Assembly (NCBI RefSeq): GCF_001659605.2
Contig: NC_035171.2
Span: forward strand, 9,095,873 to 9,159,872
Reading direction: 5' to 3'
Source: Manihot esculenta
Lineage: Eukaryota; Streptophyta; Magnoliopsida; Malpighiales; Euphorbiaceae
DNA: 64,000 nucleotides
Shown here: positions 50,301 through 61,800 of the stretch, one piece after another
Position numbering within the stretch: position 1 is the stretch's first letter
How the letters are laid out: each line of letters starts with the position of its first letter
Program-made: the position numbers and the translations under genes
Notes under the pieces: generated by a model
What the model was told of the DNA's origin: nothing
Database searches by the model: none
The model's input: only the letters and a program-made list of their open reading frames with translations

Positions 50301-53300
50301 AGAAGGTATAAGGGGATGCCAAGCAAATATTGACAAAAAGGCCCAGCACCTAGTCTACTTTCCAATAACGTAGACAACAGCATCGGAATTCAGAATCAGT
50401 GAAAAGGTACACAGCACCTAAACTCCCAAAGCATCCAGACAGATGCATTAGTCTTTTTCTTTTTTCCATAGTTATCAAAATGAGATTCGAATCGAGAATC
50501 GAAATCTTCATTTCATGAATCAAGAAGCGAAACCTTCATTTCATAAATGAAAGAAGTGAGAATCAAATTGGATCAAATTGTAAGATTCACTAAAAATTCC
50601 AAAAATCAATTAAAATAATAAATGTTCTAAAAATAAGTAAAAAATATAACATAATGAAATATTTAATAAATATAGATTATCATTTATCTAATTATAAACA
50701 TTCTTGATAATAGAATGATATATATTTATTATATTGTATAGTTTTATGTCAAAAATTATGAATTAGAATTATAGAAAATAGTTATCATTATACATATACT
50801 GAAACTTTCATTTAAATTTAATCAAAATCAAATAATTAAATAGTAAAAAAAAGATAGCAGATTAGAATATTATTAATATAAATCGTCATAACTTGAGAGC
50901 TATAATTGGTTAGGTAAATTAACTAAAAAGAAAAAAGAAAAAAAAAAAAGAGAGGGAAAAGAAGGTTAGTGGAAGAAAAATAGCTAAGGAAATGAAAGTA
51001 TAAGATCTAACAAACTCTTTATAGATAATTAATTGAATCGGGTGAAAATTCGACCAATTCATATTGATTCACTATTAATTTTTTTTTATTTAGTCACAAC
51101 TCATATACATTTGTGATTTACCGAGTAAATTTAAATCGCTAGAATATAAAATCGAACCAAAAATCATAAAATTTGAATCAAGAATCGTAAGATTCAAGTA
51201 CATTTAGGATTCAACTTATAGATTCATATCGATTTGTTGGAAAATTGATTTGAATTGTAAGATTTGAATCCAGAATCATAAGATTCTAACACCAATGTTT
51301 TTTTACTTCTGCTTTCCCATCATCAAAGAAGTACAAACTGAATGTAGACATACTCACCAAATGTTCAGCAGAACCAGGGAGATCATAAGACTTGATACCA
51401 TCAGCATTTCGGCAAATAGAACCAACTATTTGATCATAACTGTCCACAGGAACTCCTAAGCTGTTTACTGCCTTCAAAATATAAGGTTCAATCTTGGCAG
51501 CACAATTTTTTATGACTTCCTTCCCCAACTTCCATGACTTTGGGAAAACATTCTGCGAATAAGTTGTTCCTAATTAGCATTGCCACTGAAAATTAAGATG
51601 TAATTCAATATTACATATAAGGAAAAATAATGATTACCTCATTTTCCTTTCTCACACTGGCTAAAATGGGAATGAGAATCTCCAAAGAAATATCATCACT
51701 TTCCAAGATGGCAATTGTCATTGTTGTCACCATGGCAGCTAACACTTTTTCTGAGTTGTTTGACCTTAAGAGAAATATAAAATATATATACTGAACACTT
51801 ACAATTACAAACCATACATCAATAAAAGCAAGAAGGGGTTGGATCCTTGACACTCACCACACAATAGGAAATACAAAGAACAAAATAAGTCTACTGCTGT
51901 CAGAGCAACAGGATCAGGCAAAAAAAAAAAAAACTGATAAGAAGACCATCCTAATAACAACAAATAACCATGCTTTTGGTTCCCAAATATGAGACAAATA
52001 ACCTGATCAACTATATACCATTCAGTCCATTCTAAGTCCTCACAAAACCCTCCACAAAATAACCCATCAGCTTAATTATAGTAACAAATGACGCGAAAGT
52101 TAGTTTTCTCTTGTGGCATATGGCCAGTAATGATGTGGTACAGAGGTAGTTAATTGTAAGGCAAGTTAAATTTTTTTCCTTTCTTTTTTTGTTACTTGAA
52201 ATTTCCAATCACATTGAACATTTAAAAAATTGAAAATAAATATACAAGAAAAAAAGTACCAATGGCAAATTTGAAATATGAAGATATTGAGAAAAAAAGG
52301 GATTTTCACATCCTGTCATCTTTAGTTTTCTTCTTGTCAGCTTAAAATTATTTAACCATAAGTTTACACTGCATCAATAAAGGTGCATAGTTTAGGGAGT
52401 GAAACTAAAGAGGACTGATTGTTATAAATGTTTAAATTCTTGGAATGACCACTTTTCGTATTTTTTAAACAAAAAGGGCAACAATTAACAAACTTTATAT
52501 GGTTTTGGATTTTTGTTCTAATCAGCACAAAAACAAGAAGAAAAAGAACAGAGCTCCAAACCAGGTACAAACACCAAGTCATCTTCCTTGATGAAAGAAG
52601 AAAAAGAAGACAAAATGTGCACAAGAGGATAATTTATTGTTGACAGTCCCTCTGACCTTGTTTCAGGTGATCAAACATCCATTAACAATTCCAATCCCAA
52701 TTGCATATGTATGGCTCAAGTCTGCCACTGTGAGAGTACCCTACCTAGTGCAGCAAATGCTCCATCTACATCTCACACTGGTGAATAGGATTTTTGCACA
52801 TAAAAAGAGGATATCTATAGTTCCCCATCCACAGTTTTACACATAGTTTCAGTCCAGTAATGAAAGAGTGATCTTAGAATCACAGGGTCAAAACAATGGT
52901 GAATAGGATTTTTGCACATAAAAAGAGGATATCTATAGTTCCCCATCCACAGTTTTACACATAGTTTCAGTCCAGTAATGAAAGAGTGATCTTAGAATCA
53001 CAGGGTCAAAAAATTACAAGATAATTCCCGTAATACAAACGCAAAATGGAAGGCCATATACCAAGTACCTATCAATAGAAGCAGAAACAACAATATAACG
53101 TATAGAACAAATTTGAGAGCATGAAAAAAATTATATGCCAAATCAAAGACAAAATAGAAGCAGTGGTATTTGTATGCCTAGTTGTACTTTACATCTTGCC
53201 AATCACATACAGGTAATGAAGAAATTTTCCTTTTAAAACATGCATAGATAAATTGGTAAGGTTGTAAATTTTGTGAAGGACTATCAATTATATGAATAAG

Positions 53301-54715
53301 TTGACTCTTTAGTAAAATTATGAAACTTTAAATGTTAGAAAATCCCACATCAAAGGAAACCTATTGGTTTTTACTTTTGAACTCTGCTTGATCTTCAGAA
53401 TCGTGAGAGGTAAATGTGCAATGTATCTCCAAATGGTAAGCTAAATCTGCAAGAGACCATAAGCAAAACCAGACCATATTTATGGTAATTTACCTTACCT
53501 AGTAATTCTCAGAAAAAGTTGAAACATCTCAATAATCAAAGCATGACAGTCAAGGTCCATCATCACTAAAATTGCCCTTGTTTTTGCCATGGTAACAAGG
53601 ACTGACACCACCTTTGAGTAAAAGCAGCTGGACATATGAGAAAGTTTCTGAAACACAGCTACAATCAGATGAAATATTTCCTGCATACCCAAATAAGCAT
53701 AAGAACTCTCGTACCAATGAATATGCCAAACATTCAGATCTACATATAAAAACTGCTATTGGACATTCAGTTCACCTTCATTTTTTCGTCATCATAAGGT
53801 GCATGTGGAGCTGTTATTCGTATAATCTCACTGATGCAAACAGCAACAGAGACTTTCACATCTGTATCTGAATGTCTCAAAAGTTTATCAGAAACCAACG
53901 CATTCCTTAAAGGTGAAAGTGCAGCAACCATAGATTGCCGTGGTGATTGCTCCACCTGTGAGAGAGAAACCTCAATTCTCTAAAACATAGAACAAAGAGG
54001 GAGAAGATACCATAAGTATCAGGATCAAAAATAAAGTGGAAAAGAAAATTGATATCAGGAATACTCTATTGAAAATATTCAATGCAATCCTGCCACGTTT
54101 AGACCAAAAAAAAAATCAAGTTCTAATGTATTATATACCGGAGAAAAACATATTCTCATTTTCTTAACGTTTCTCAATTCTAATTAGTAGCCATATTCAA
54201 TTATCTCCAATGCCAAGTACCAAAACTGGACCACATACAGCAAAGTTTAAACAGTCACAAAATTAACAGATACCCCAAATAGCTAGAAACTACCAGTGAA
54301 TTCCATTCTATCAAAAGTCTTCATAAAATAGTAAAAGAACAGTTTTTTTATTTGATTTTTCTAAAATACACCTCCAACCCTCCAAACCTTGGGGAGAGGG
54401 CGGGTTTGAAATTGATTTAAAGCATAAATAAAATGAAGGAATCGATTAAAATACAAAAAAGAACACAACAGTTCCGATATCAAATCAAGACTTGACAGTA
54501 ACCCACATGTATTCTTTGAAAAAAATTATGTTCCTAAACAATTAAATAAACAGAAATCATAAAGTAAATGTGCAATGTACATCATAATAAATGCAAACAA
54601 AGAAATAGGTATTGCTTACTTCAAGAATAAACAGAAGTTCATCAATGGAAAATGGTGGATTAAGGAGTTTACTCCCGCCATCCAACAGCTGTTGTTCGCG
54701 CTCTTTTCCCGCCAT
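47367..54715 (-). CDS. PDS5-like protein with PEARLI-4-like C-terminal half
   Basis: Eight minus-strand exons: 54715-54620, 53955-53776, 53680-53499, 51764-51638, 51552-51358, 49657-49559, 48803-48760 and 48054-47367. They join in one frame of 1611 nt (536 aa), all with GT-AG introns. Residues 1-260 follow plant PDS5: MAGKEREQQLLDGGSKL, SPLRNALVSDKLLRHSD, VAVCISEIIRITAPHAPYDD, LDCHALIIEMFQLF, ISLEILIPILASVRKENE and VIKNCAAKIEPYI. PDS5 is a HEAT-repeat cohesin regulator in the nucleus. A linker (261-355) follows, with a basic KKIRCKT patch. Residues 360-536 read GYEVKASVAPILTAIFAKYGDIA, then LLEIVSDVVRRLQ and a long heptad-rich coiled coil ending LRNMSELP; this matches my recollection of the PEARLI-4 (phospholipase-like) family. 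It is much shorter than full PDS5 and has no Tudor-like C-terminus. The function of the combination is unknown. Confidence 0.85.
49874..50097. mobile_element. Possible hAT-like MITE in a PDS5-like gene intron
   Basis: TAGAGGTGGCTTTGGAACAG at the left and GTGGCTGGCTCTA at the right are short inverted ends with GGAAC/GTTCC-rich interiors. The 8-bp flanks (CCTATGAT and TATATAAT) match only in part. Confidence 0.35.
50470..51295. repeat. Unclassified GAATC-rich repeat in intron 5 of the PDS5-like gene
   Basis: Both ends are dense in GATTCGAATC-like words (GAGATTCGAATCGAGAATCG near 50480, TTTGAATCCAGAATCATAAG near 51265) around an AT-rich centre. This looks like an old MITE, but I cannot define termini or a target duplication. 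Confidence 0.35.
52779..53012. repeat. 118-bp tandem duplication in intron 3 of the PDS5-like gene
   Basis: Two adjacent, essentially identical units beginning TGGTGAATAGGATTTTTGCA at 52779 and 52897 and running to AATCACAGGGTCAAAA. The identity implies a recent event or an assembly artefact. Confidence 0.9.
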
Positions 54716-55521
54716 TTTGTGTTTGGCTTCTCACAAACTCAAAGAAAACATGACGGAGACAGACCCAGAAAGGAAATGGACAAAAGCAAGTGAGGAGTGA
54801 AATTGTAAGGCCTTATGAATTGAAATGGAAAAGAGAAATATATTTGGAAATGATAGGAGCCAGTGAGTCGCCAGTAAAACAAACACTTTTGCTTTTGGTT
54901 GGATTGAGGCGGGTACCCAGTGGGTTCCAGTTCCGAGTTCCCCAATGGAAAACATCTGGAATTTTAACTCAGCGGGGACGAAAATAAAATAAAATACACC
55001 TGTGTATTATTTTTAAAATTAACAAATTTATTTGAATTTAAATATTTTAAATTAAAAATTCATTTTTTAATTTCTGAGTTCAAAATTAATTTGTGCTATT
55101 TTTTTAAGGCTTCTTCCATCATCCTGGCATAAGTTTGGGTGGAAAAAAAAATTGAAACTAATTATAAAGGAATGAAATTTATATGGGCAAACACTTCTCA
55201 AATCACTAAATTATTACAAAGGTGTAATAGGTAAAATTACTTTTCTATATTTATTTTTGTACGATACTGATGGAGTTAATTATTAAATTTTTTAAAAAAT
55301 ATAATTAATATAGGCTAATAAATAAGAAATTATATGATCGTAGCGTTAGATATGCTAGATTATATCCTTTAACGGTAATTTTATATACAAAGAGAGTTTC
55401 AACATTTTGAGTACATGGTGTTATGATATCATGATCTTTCTTTTTAATACATGAGATTTGTGCAATCGCATACCATAATTTATTAGAATCTTGTTACGAT
55501 CACGTTTTATATAAAAAATAG
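54716..55521. other. 5' flank of the PDS5-like gene and spacer
   Basis: The first 250 bp upstream of the ATG (to about 54970) have balanced composition and probably hold the promoter and 5' UTR. No clear TATA box at a convincing distance. Beyond it the sequence is AT-rich without features. Confidence 0.45.
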
Positions 55522-56535
55522 GAGAAATTATTTTTTTATCCCTGAGTATAGCATAATTAACGGATTCATCCAAATATTTTTAGAATCTAACACTTCCTTC
55601 CTTTATGTTTAATTCTGTCAAAATTAGAGGTCTCTCCGTAAAAAATGTCGTTAGTGGCAAAAAAAATAACCGAACTATTCTTTCTAGAATCTAATAATTT
55701 AATCCTTAAAATTTAATTTTTATAAATTTATAAGTCCATCTCTTAAAAAATTGAAGAAAAAAATATATTTTCGTCCTTAAAATATTACATAATTAACAGA
55801 TTTATTACTTTATTTTTCAAATTCACTCTATAGTTGAAATTAAAATTCAAGGGTGAAAATCTCAAACTCAATTTCCATAAATAAATAAAATAAATTTAAA
55901 ATTCAAATTCAGCAAAAATAATAAAAATTAAAATATATAAATTTAAATTATTAAAAATAAAAAATTAAAACTCAATAAAAATTATTTTTATAATGCCGCT
56001 TGCTCTTCATCATTGCTCGTTATTTGAAAAATTAATTAAAATGTATCTGACATTTTAAAAAGTCTACTAGTTAGTCTTTCTATTAATTTTAGCCATTAAA
56101 TATTATAAAAAAAATTTAAAATACCCCTAATATAAAGACTAATTAGTAAACTTTTTAATAATTTGAGGATTCAATTAATAATTTTTCTAAACTATAAGAA
56201 CTAAATAGTAAAATATTTAGTGATAAAATTAATGAAAAAAACTAATTAGTAGACTTTTTAAAATATTAAGAATATTTTAAATTTAAAAAACTAAATAATG
56301 AATTTTTTCATATCGTAAGAATTAAATAATAATTTTTTTATTTTATTATTAATAATGATATTTTTAGAATTATATTTTTTTTTTCATTTAATCAAATAAA
56401 AATTATTGATTTAACATAAATTTTTGATAGAGATCTTAAATTTTAACGAAATTAAATTTTAAATACAAAAATATTGAGTTTTAAAAATAAAAATAAAAAT
56501 TCGTTAATTATATTATATCTCACAGTATAAAAAAT
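55522..56535. mobile_element. 1.0 kb fold-back element, MULE-like
   Basis: The left end GAGAAATTATTTTTTTATCC through GCATAATTAACGGATT pairs with the reverse complement of the right end (AGAAAAAATTATTTTTTAT through ATAATTAACGAATT). The 9-bp flanks AAAAAATAG (55513-55521) and AAAAAATAT (56536-56544) differ at one base. The wording of the ends resembles the MITE family at 23880 and 43217, so it may be a diverged relative. No ORF. Confidence 0.6.
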
Positions 56536-56969
56536 AATTTTTTCTAAAAAATATAATTATTATTTTAATATTTATACTTTCAATCAAACATAAATATTTG
56601 TTTTTTTATGCAAAAAATTACAAAGATTATCTTTTTACTCACTCTTATATCTGAAAACTTTAAAATATTAAACAATAAAGTTACTAATTTTTTATTATTC
56701 TTGATTTTAATTAAGGAAATAAATTAAAATTGGAATATTAATAATAACTATAATATAATTCTTAACATTTTATTAAATAAATAAAATAATTGCTTAATAT
56801 ATATATATTTACTAAAGATGAATAGTTTTTAAATATAAAAGAGATCACCTTTTTAGTTATCAAAGTGAAAAAAAAAAGACTTAAGAATATAATATAACAT
56901 AATCTATAATATTATTTAATATAAATATTTGATGAAATATTTTGCTGTTAATAATACAAAATAACATTA

Positions 56970-57063
56970 GCACTCCGAGACTTAGCCTGGTAGAAAGTGC
57001 ATCCTGATGGACCTGAGAGATCTAAGATTCGACTCCCCTAACCCCTGTTTTAAAAAAAAAAAA
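56970..57063 (+). mobile_element. Short tRNA-derived SINE
   Basis: A 94-bp body with a box-A-like CTTAGCCTGGTAG, a box-B-like AGATTCGACTCCC and a poly(A) tail. It is flanked by a perfect 17-bp target duplication AATACAAAATAACATTA (56953-56969 and 57064-57080). The long duplication and A-tail show L1-type retroposition. Confidence 0.85.
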
Positions 57064-57080
57064 AATACAAAATAACATTA

Positions 57081-58584
57081 ACAAAATTAATTGAAGGAAT
57101 TATTAGGTAGATATGGTCTTCCAGAAAAATTCAATTCAAAATAAATTTTAGAACAAGTTTATAGAAAAATATAATTAATATAAATTATCAGCTATTTCAA
57201 TAACATTTTTGTAAAATGATACCTTTTTCCGTAAAATAGTAAGTAACAAAATATTATTAACTTTACATAAAAAACATAAACAAATAAATAAATATATATA
57301 ATATTTCATAATAAATGTTAAAAAATAATTGAAAAAAATATTAAATGGGGATATAGTTACAAAACTTTCCACATTTAAAGATACTGTTCGTATTAAAATT
57401 ATAATATTTATAAAAAATTTTACGAAATAGCAAAAATAATTTAATACGAATGATATCTTTTCATAAAAAGAGTAACGGTTAAAAAATAAGTTGTATAAGA
57501 GAGGAAATGAAATAATTGACATTTATGAACAGTTACTCTCTAAATTGTTAATAAAGTTAATTTTTAAACTTTTTAAAAATTTAATGGTTCGATTAATAAA
57601 TAAAAATTTTTACTAACGGTTTATTAGATTTTGCTTACTATTTTATGTTAATAATTTATAATTTACTTAAAAAATAAAAACACTTCCGACGGAAAAAAAA
57701 AATTTACCTAAATAAAAATATACATTATATATTTTTTTGATAAATACTTAAAAAGGGTCAATTATATAAGTTACCAAATGGGATTTAGTTACATATTTTT
57801 CTTGACCAGCAGAAATCTAATATTACATATTAGGAATTGCAATTATAATTAAATTTAAAAAGGTTATAAAAAATTAAAATATTGCAGAAAATTTGATGAA
57901 TTAATATAAATTATTAACTTATCAAATAAGATTTTTATAAAATAATAATATTTTCTATAAAATACTAGATAGCAAATATGTTAATTGAGAGAAAATTATT
58001 GAGAGAAAATTATTAAATGAAATATAGTTTTGGCATGTTCCACATTAGAGGATATAATTTTAATTAAATTTATAAAATTTATAAAAAAAATTAAAATGTT
58101 GTAAAAATTTGTTAATATAAATTATCAACTCCTCTAATAAAATTTTTATAAAATGAACCCTATTTAGTAAAGTAATAAAATGTTATTTTAAATAAATTTA
58201 ATTTTATTTAATAATATTAGAAAATGATTCACTTGTCAATTTCAAAACAAAGTGAGTAACTTTCATTTAATACCAATAAGTACTATAGAAAGTGACTTAT
58301 AGAATACATTTATTACAATAAAGTTTATTTATAATAAATATTATATTATATTATATTATATTCATCATATATAATAAATATTAAATATATTTACTTTTAA
58401 ATTTAAATTATTCCCTCCAAACACTGATTTGTAACTTTGTGCAAAATTATCTATTACTTGAAGAAGATTAAAGAGTGATAAATCTTTTCCTCTTCCTGGT
58501 CCATGATAGATCTGGTTTTCTTCTGGATCCCTTTTTGCTGGGCTTTCTGATGGGTCTCTCCATATTCTACCTGGTGAAAGGACC
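57081..58584. other. AT-rich spacer, no gene
   Basis: Nothing supported except a short hydrophobic AT-rich ORF on the minus strand (57175-57522), which has the composition of random AT-rich sequence. Confidence 0.6.
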
Positions 58585-59750
58585 TGTAAAATAAGAAAGA
58601 ATAGTCAGGGGCCTACCGGGAATGCCCCGGTGGAGACCTTCCGACGCTCAAGTCAGATTTTATGACTCAGAGTAGTATATTTAGGCAAGGGTTGCAGAAA
58701 GAATAAAAATGGTGTCCAGGAAGGAGAAGGAAGAAGAAGAGAGACCCCCCTTTTGCGTGGCCTTTACCGTGATATATATATCTGTCTCTCTGCCACAATG
58801 CTAGCTGTCTTCTGCCGCTCAGCTCCGTATGTACGGATGTGTCAGGCGCCTGCTCCATGCGTAACGGCCATTAATTCTCCTCTGATACGCATGCGGAAGG
58901 ACCTATCAGCGGGGCATCTTGGTCATTTTCCCCTTTCCGGGCTGGGTTGAATGGTAGGGCTGAAGTTGAGCCTGGTGAGGGCCTGATTACTGGGCCGAGA
59001 GGTTTGGGCCGGCTTGATTGAGGGGTCTAGGCGGAGTCCGGCCCTATGACTGAGCGGGCTGGACCTGACTCTCGAGGTGAATATTGAAGCCTTCGGATCA
59101 TGGACTGTTTTCGTGGGCCTGGCCTTTTAGACCGGGGTGAAGAAATCCATCGATCATCAATTGCCCCTTTATCTCCTCAGCAGTTATTCCATGACTGGTG
59201 AGGGGATAAATCTTTAAACTCTATTCATGACCGTGTGGTCTGAGAACTGCTCCTGTCGAAAGTATCCCTTTCCTGCCTTTTTATTATTTTTGCCTGAGCG
59301 TTGGACTCTTGTGTATGTTTTTTGCCCCTGAGTATTTATGGGCTGTCTTCTTTCGAGCGTTTTGCGGGCTCTTTGTTGCCTGGACCTTTCTCTAGGTCAG
59401 CTGAGTTGGTTTAGTGTGAGCGGTCAATTCTCGAGGTCGTTGCCTCTTATGATTGCCTCTGATTCTCTGTTTGGCTCTGTATTTTGGTATGCAGTTTGCT
59501 TTAGGAATCGCCTTGCCTTAATTCGGTCTGCCTATTGGGTTTACCAGTACTGCGCTCATTTTCTTGAGATCGGCATGATGCTTTGGTACTTTTGGCTGTT
59601 GTGTGAGATCAAAGTCTCTCTACCTGATGACTCGAGGTCCTTTGGGAGGTCGGAGTTTAGCTTTTCATTTATGGTCCCGTGCCCCAATCTTTTATGTGAG
59701 ATCAGAACTATGTTCTTATAAGTTGTTTTTGCTTGTAGCACCGGATGATC
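58585..59750 (-). mobile_element. LTR of a gypsy-type element, minus orientation, right end uncertain
   Basis: Read on the minus strand there is a TATA run (58773-58781), then TGACTTGAGCGTCGGAAGG (58636-58654), the motif common near the 3' end of plant gypsy LTRs, and a likely LTR end TTCTTATTTTACA at 58585. The LTR start must lie between about 59330 and 59750; I cannot fix it. The tandem arrays at 59816-61800 are upstream of it in element sense, so this should be the 3' LTR. Confidence 0.5.
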
Positions 59751-59815
59751 TTGGGGATTCCGGCTATTTTTGCTCCGGGAGATCTTTGAGATCTTCGCTG
59801 GCCTTCTACCTCAGT

Positions 59816-60933
59816 GAGGTCTTCTACCTCTCAATGAAGTCTTCTGCCTCAGTGAGGTCTTCTGCATCATTGAAGTCTTCTGCCTCTTTGAGGTCTTCTA
59901 CCTCAGAGTGAGGTCTTCTGCCTCTTTGAGGTCTTCTGCCTTTTTGAGGTCTTCTGCCTCTTTGAGGTCTTCTGCCTTTTTGAGGTCTTCTGCCTCAGTG
60001 AGGTCTTCTGCCTCATTGAGGTCTTCTGCCTCATTGAAGTCTTCTGCCTCATTGAGGTCTTCTACCTCTCAGTGAGGTCTTCTGCCTCATTGAGGTCTTC
60101 TGCCTCATTGAGGTCTTCTGCCTCTGTGAGGTCTTCTGCCTCATTGAGGTCTTCTGCCTCATTGAGGTCTTCTGCCTCAGTGAGGTCTTTTGCCTCATTG
60201 AGGTCTTCTGCCTCCTTGAGGTCTTCTACCTCTCAGTGAGGTCTTCTGCCTCATTGAGGTCTTCTGCCTCATTGAGGTCTTCTGCCTCATTGAGGTCTTC
60301 TGCCTCCGTGAGGTCTTCTGCCTCATTGAGGTCTTCTACCTCTCAGTGAGGTCTTCTGCCTCATTGAGGTCTTCTGCCTCATTAAGGTCTTCTGCCTCAG
60401 TGAGGTCTTCTGCCTCATTGAGGTCTTCTGCCTCATTGAGGTCTTCTGCCTCAGTGAGGTCTTCTACCTCTCAGTGAGGTCTTCTGCCTCATTGAGGTCT
60501 TCTGCCTCATTGAGGTCTTCTACCTCTCAATGAAGTCTTCTGCCTCAGTGAGGTCTTCTGCCTCATTGAGGTCTTCTGCCTCTTTGAGGTCTTCTACCTC
60601 AGAGTGAGGTCTTCTGCCTCATTGAGGACTTCTGCCTCTTTGAGGTCTTCTGCCTCAGTGAGGTCTTCTGCCTCATTGAGGTCTTCTGCCTCATTGAGGT
60701 CTTCTGCCTCCGTGAGGTCTTCTGCCTCATTGAGGTCTTCTACCTCTCAGTGAGGTCTTCTGCCTCATTGAGGTCTTCTGCCTCCGTGAGGTCTTCTACC
60801 TCATTGAGGTCTTCTACCTCTCAGTGAGGTCTTCTGCCTCATTGAGGTCTTCTGCCTCATTGAGGTCTTCTGCCTCATTGAGGTCTTCTGCCTCATTGAG
60901 GTCTTCTGCCTCATTGAGGTCTTCTGCCTCTGT
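59816..60933. repeat. 18-bp minisatellite, about 60 units
   Basis: The unit is GAGGTCTTCTGCCTCATT, with variants ending CAGT, CTTT or CCGT and occasional 20-bp units containing TACCTCTCAGT spaced irregularly. The reading frames on both strands stay open only because the period is a multiple of three. Confidence 0.95.
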
Positions 60934-61176
60934 GAGGTCTTCTTTTGGCAGGACCTCATTGAGGTCTTCTCATGCCAGGACCTCAGTGAGGTCTTCTCAT
61001 GCCAGGACCTCATTGAGGTCTTCTTATGCCAGGACCTCAGTGAGGTCTTCTTTTGGCAGGACCTTATTGAGGTCTTCTCATGCCAGGACCTCATTGAGGT
61101 CTTCTTATGCCAGGACCTCAGTGAGGTCTTCTCATGCCAGGACCTCATTGAGGTCTTCTTATGCCAGGACCTCAGT
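60934..61176. repeat. 27-bp minisatellite, nine units
   Basis: Exactly nine 27-bp units of the form GAGGTCTTCTCATGCCAGG + ACCTCATT, alternating CATT/CAGT endings and TTTTGGC/CATGCC/TATGCC variants. It follows the 18-bp array directly and shares GAGGTCTTCT and CCTCATT with it. Confidence 0.95.
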
Positions 61177-61193
61177 GAGGTCTTCTTTTGCCA

Positions 61194-61800
61194 GGAGATC
61201 TTGGGGACCCTGGTCTTCATGCTTCGGGAGGTCTTTTAAGATCCTCACCGGCTGTTTTTATTTTATTTTCCCGGGAGTTCTAGGGGATCCCAGTCTTCAT
61301 GCTCCAGGAGGTCTTTTAAGATCCTCACCGGCCGTTTTTATTTTATTTTCCCTGGAGTTCTAGGGGATCCCGGTCTTCATGCTCCGGGAGGTCTTTTAAG
61401 ATCCTCACCGGCCGTTTTTATTTTGTTTTCCCGGGAGTTCTAGGGGATCCCGGTCTTCTTTGTTTCCCCGGAGTTCTAGGGGATTCCGGTCTTCATGCTC
61501 CGGGAGGTCTTTTAAGATCCTCACCGGCCGTTTTTATTTTGTTTTCCCGGGAGTTCTAGGGGATCCCGGTCTTCTTTGTATTTCCGGGACGACCTCGGGG
61601 CCTCGCCGGCTGTTTTTGCTCCAGGAGATCTTACGGGATCCTGGTCATTTTTGTGTTTCCGGGATGACCTCGGGACCTCGCCGGCTGTTTTTTGCTCCAG
61701 GAGATCTTACGGGATCCTGGTCATTTTTGTATTTCCGGGATGACCTCGGGGCCTCGCCGGTTGTTTTTGCTCCAGGAGATCTTTGAGATCCGCCGGCCTT
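61194..61800. repeat. Tandem array of about eight 73-82 bp units
   Basis: Units contain GGAGTTCTAGGGGATCCCGG, then TCTTCATGCTCCGGGAGG, TCTTTTAAGATCCTCACCGG and CCGTTTTTATTTT. To the right the units change to a GGAGATCTTACGGGATCCTGG form with GACCTCGGGGCCTCGCCGG. One unit near 61433 is cut short. Confidence 0.9.

Noticed and set aside
56975..57035. tRNA-like sequence with box A and box B words
   Set aside because: It has a poly(A) tail and 17-bp flanking duplications and cannot form a full cloverleaf, so it is a SINE and not a tRNA gene.
57175..57522. 115-codon hydrophobic ORF on the minus strand
   Set aside because: Phe/Ile/Tyr/Asn-rich translation of AT-rich spacer, not conserved in any way I can see.
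59338..59721. 127-codon ORF with hydrophobic stretches on the plus strand
   Set aside because: It lies inside an LTR-like region that reads in the other direction and has no recognisable domain.
59816..61176. Regular short repeats that resemble a CRISPR array
   Set aside because: The units are contiguous with no unique spacers, and the genome is eukaryotic.
60801..61363. Long ORFs on both strands with repeated RSSASL and KKTSMRSWHE units, which look like a repeat protein
   Set aside because: They are produced by 18- and 27-bp tandem repeats whose periods are multiples of three, so frames stay open on either strand. There is no start context, no homology and no non-repeat domain.
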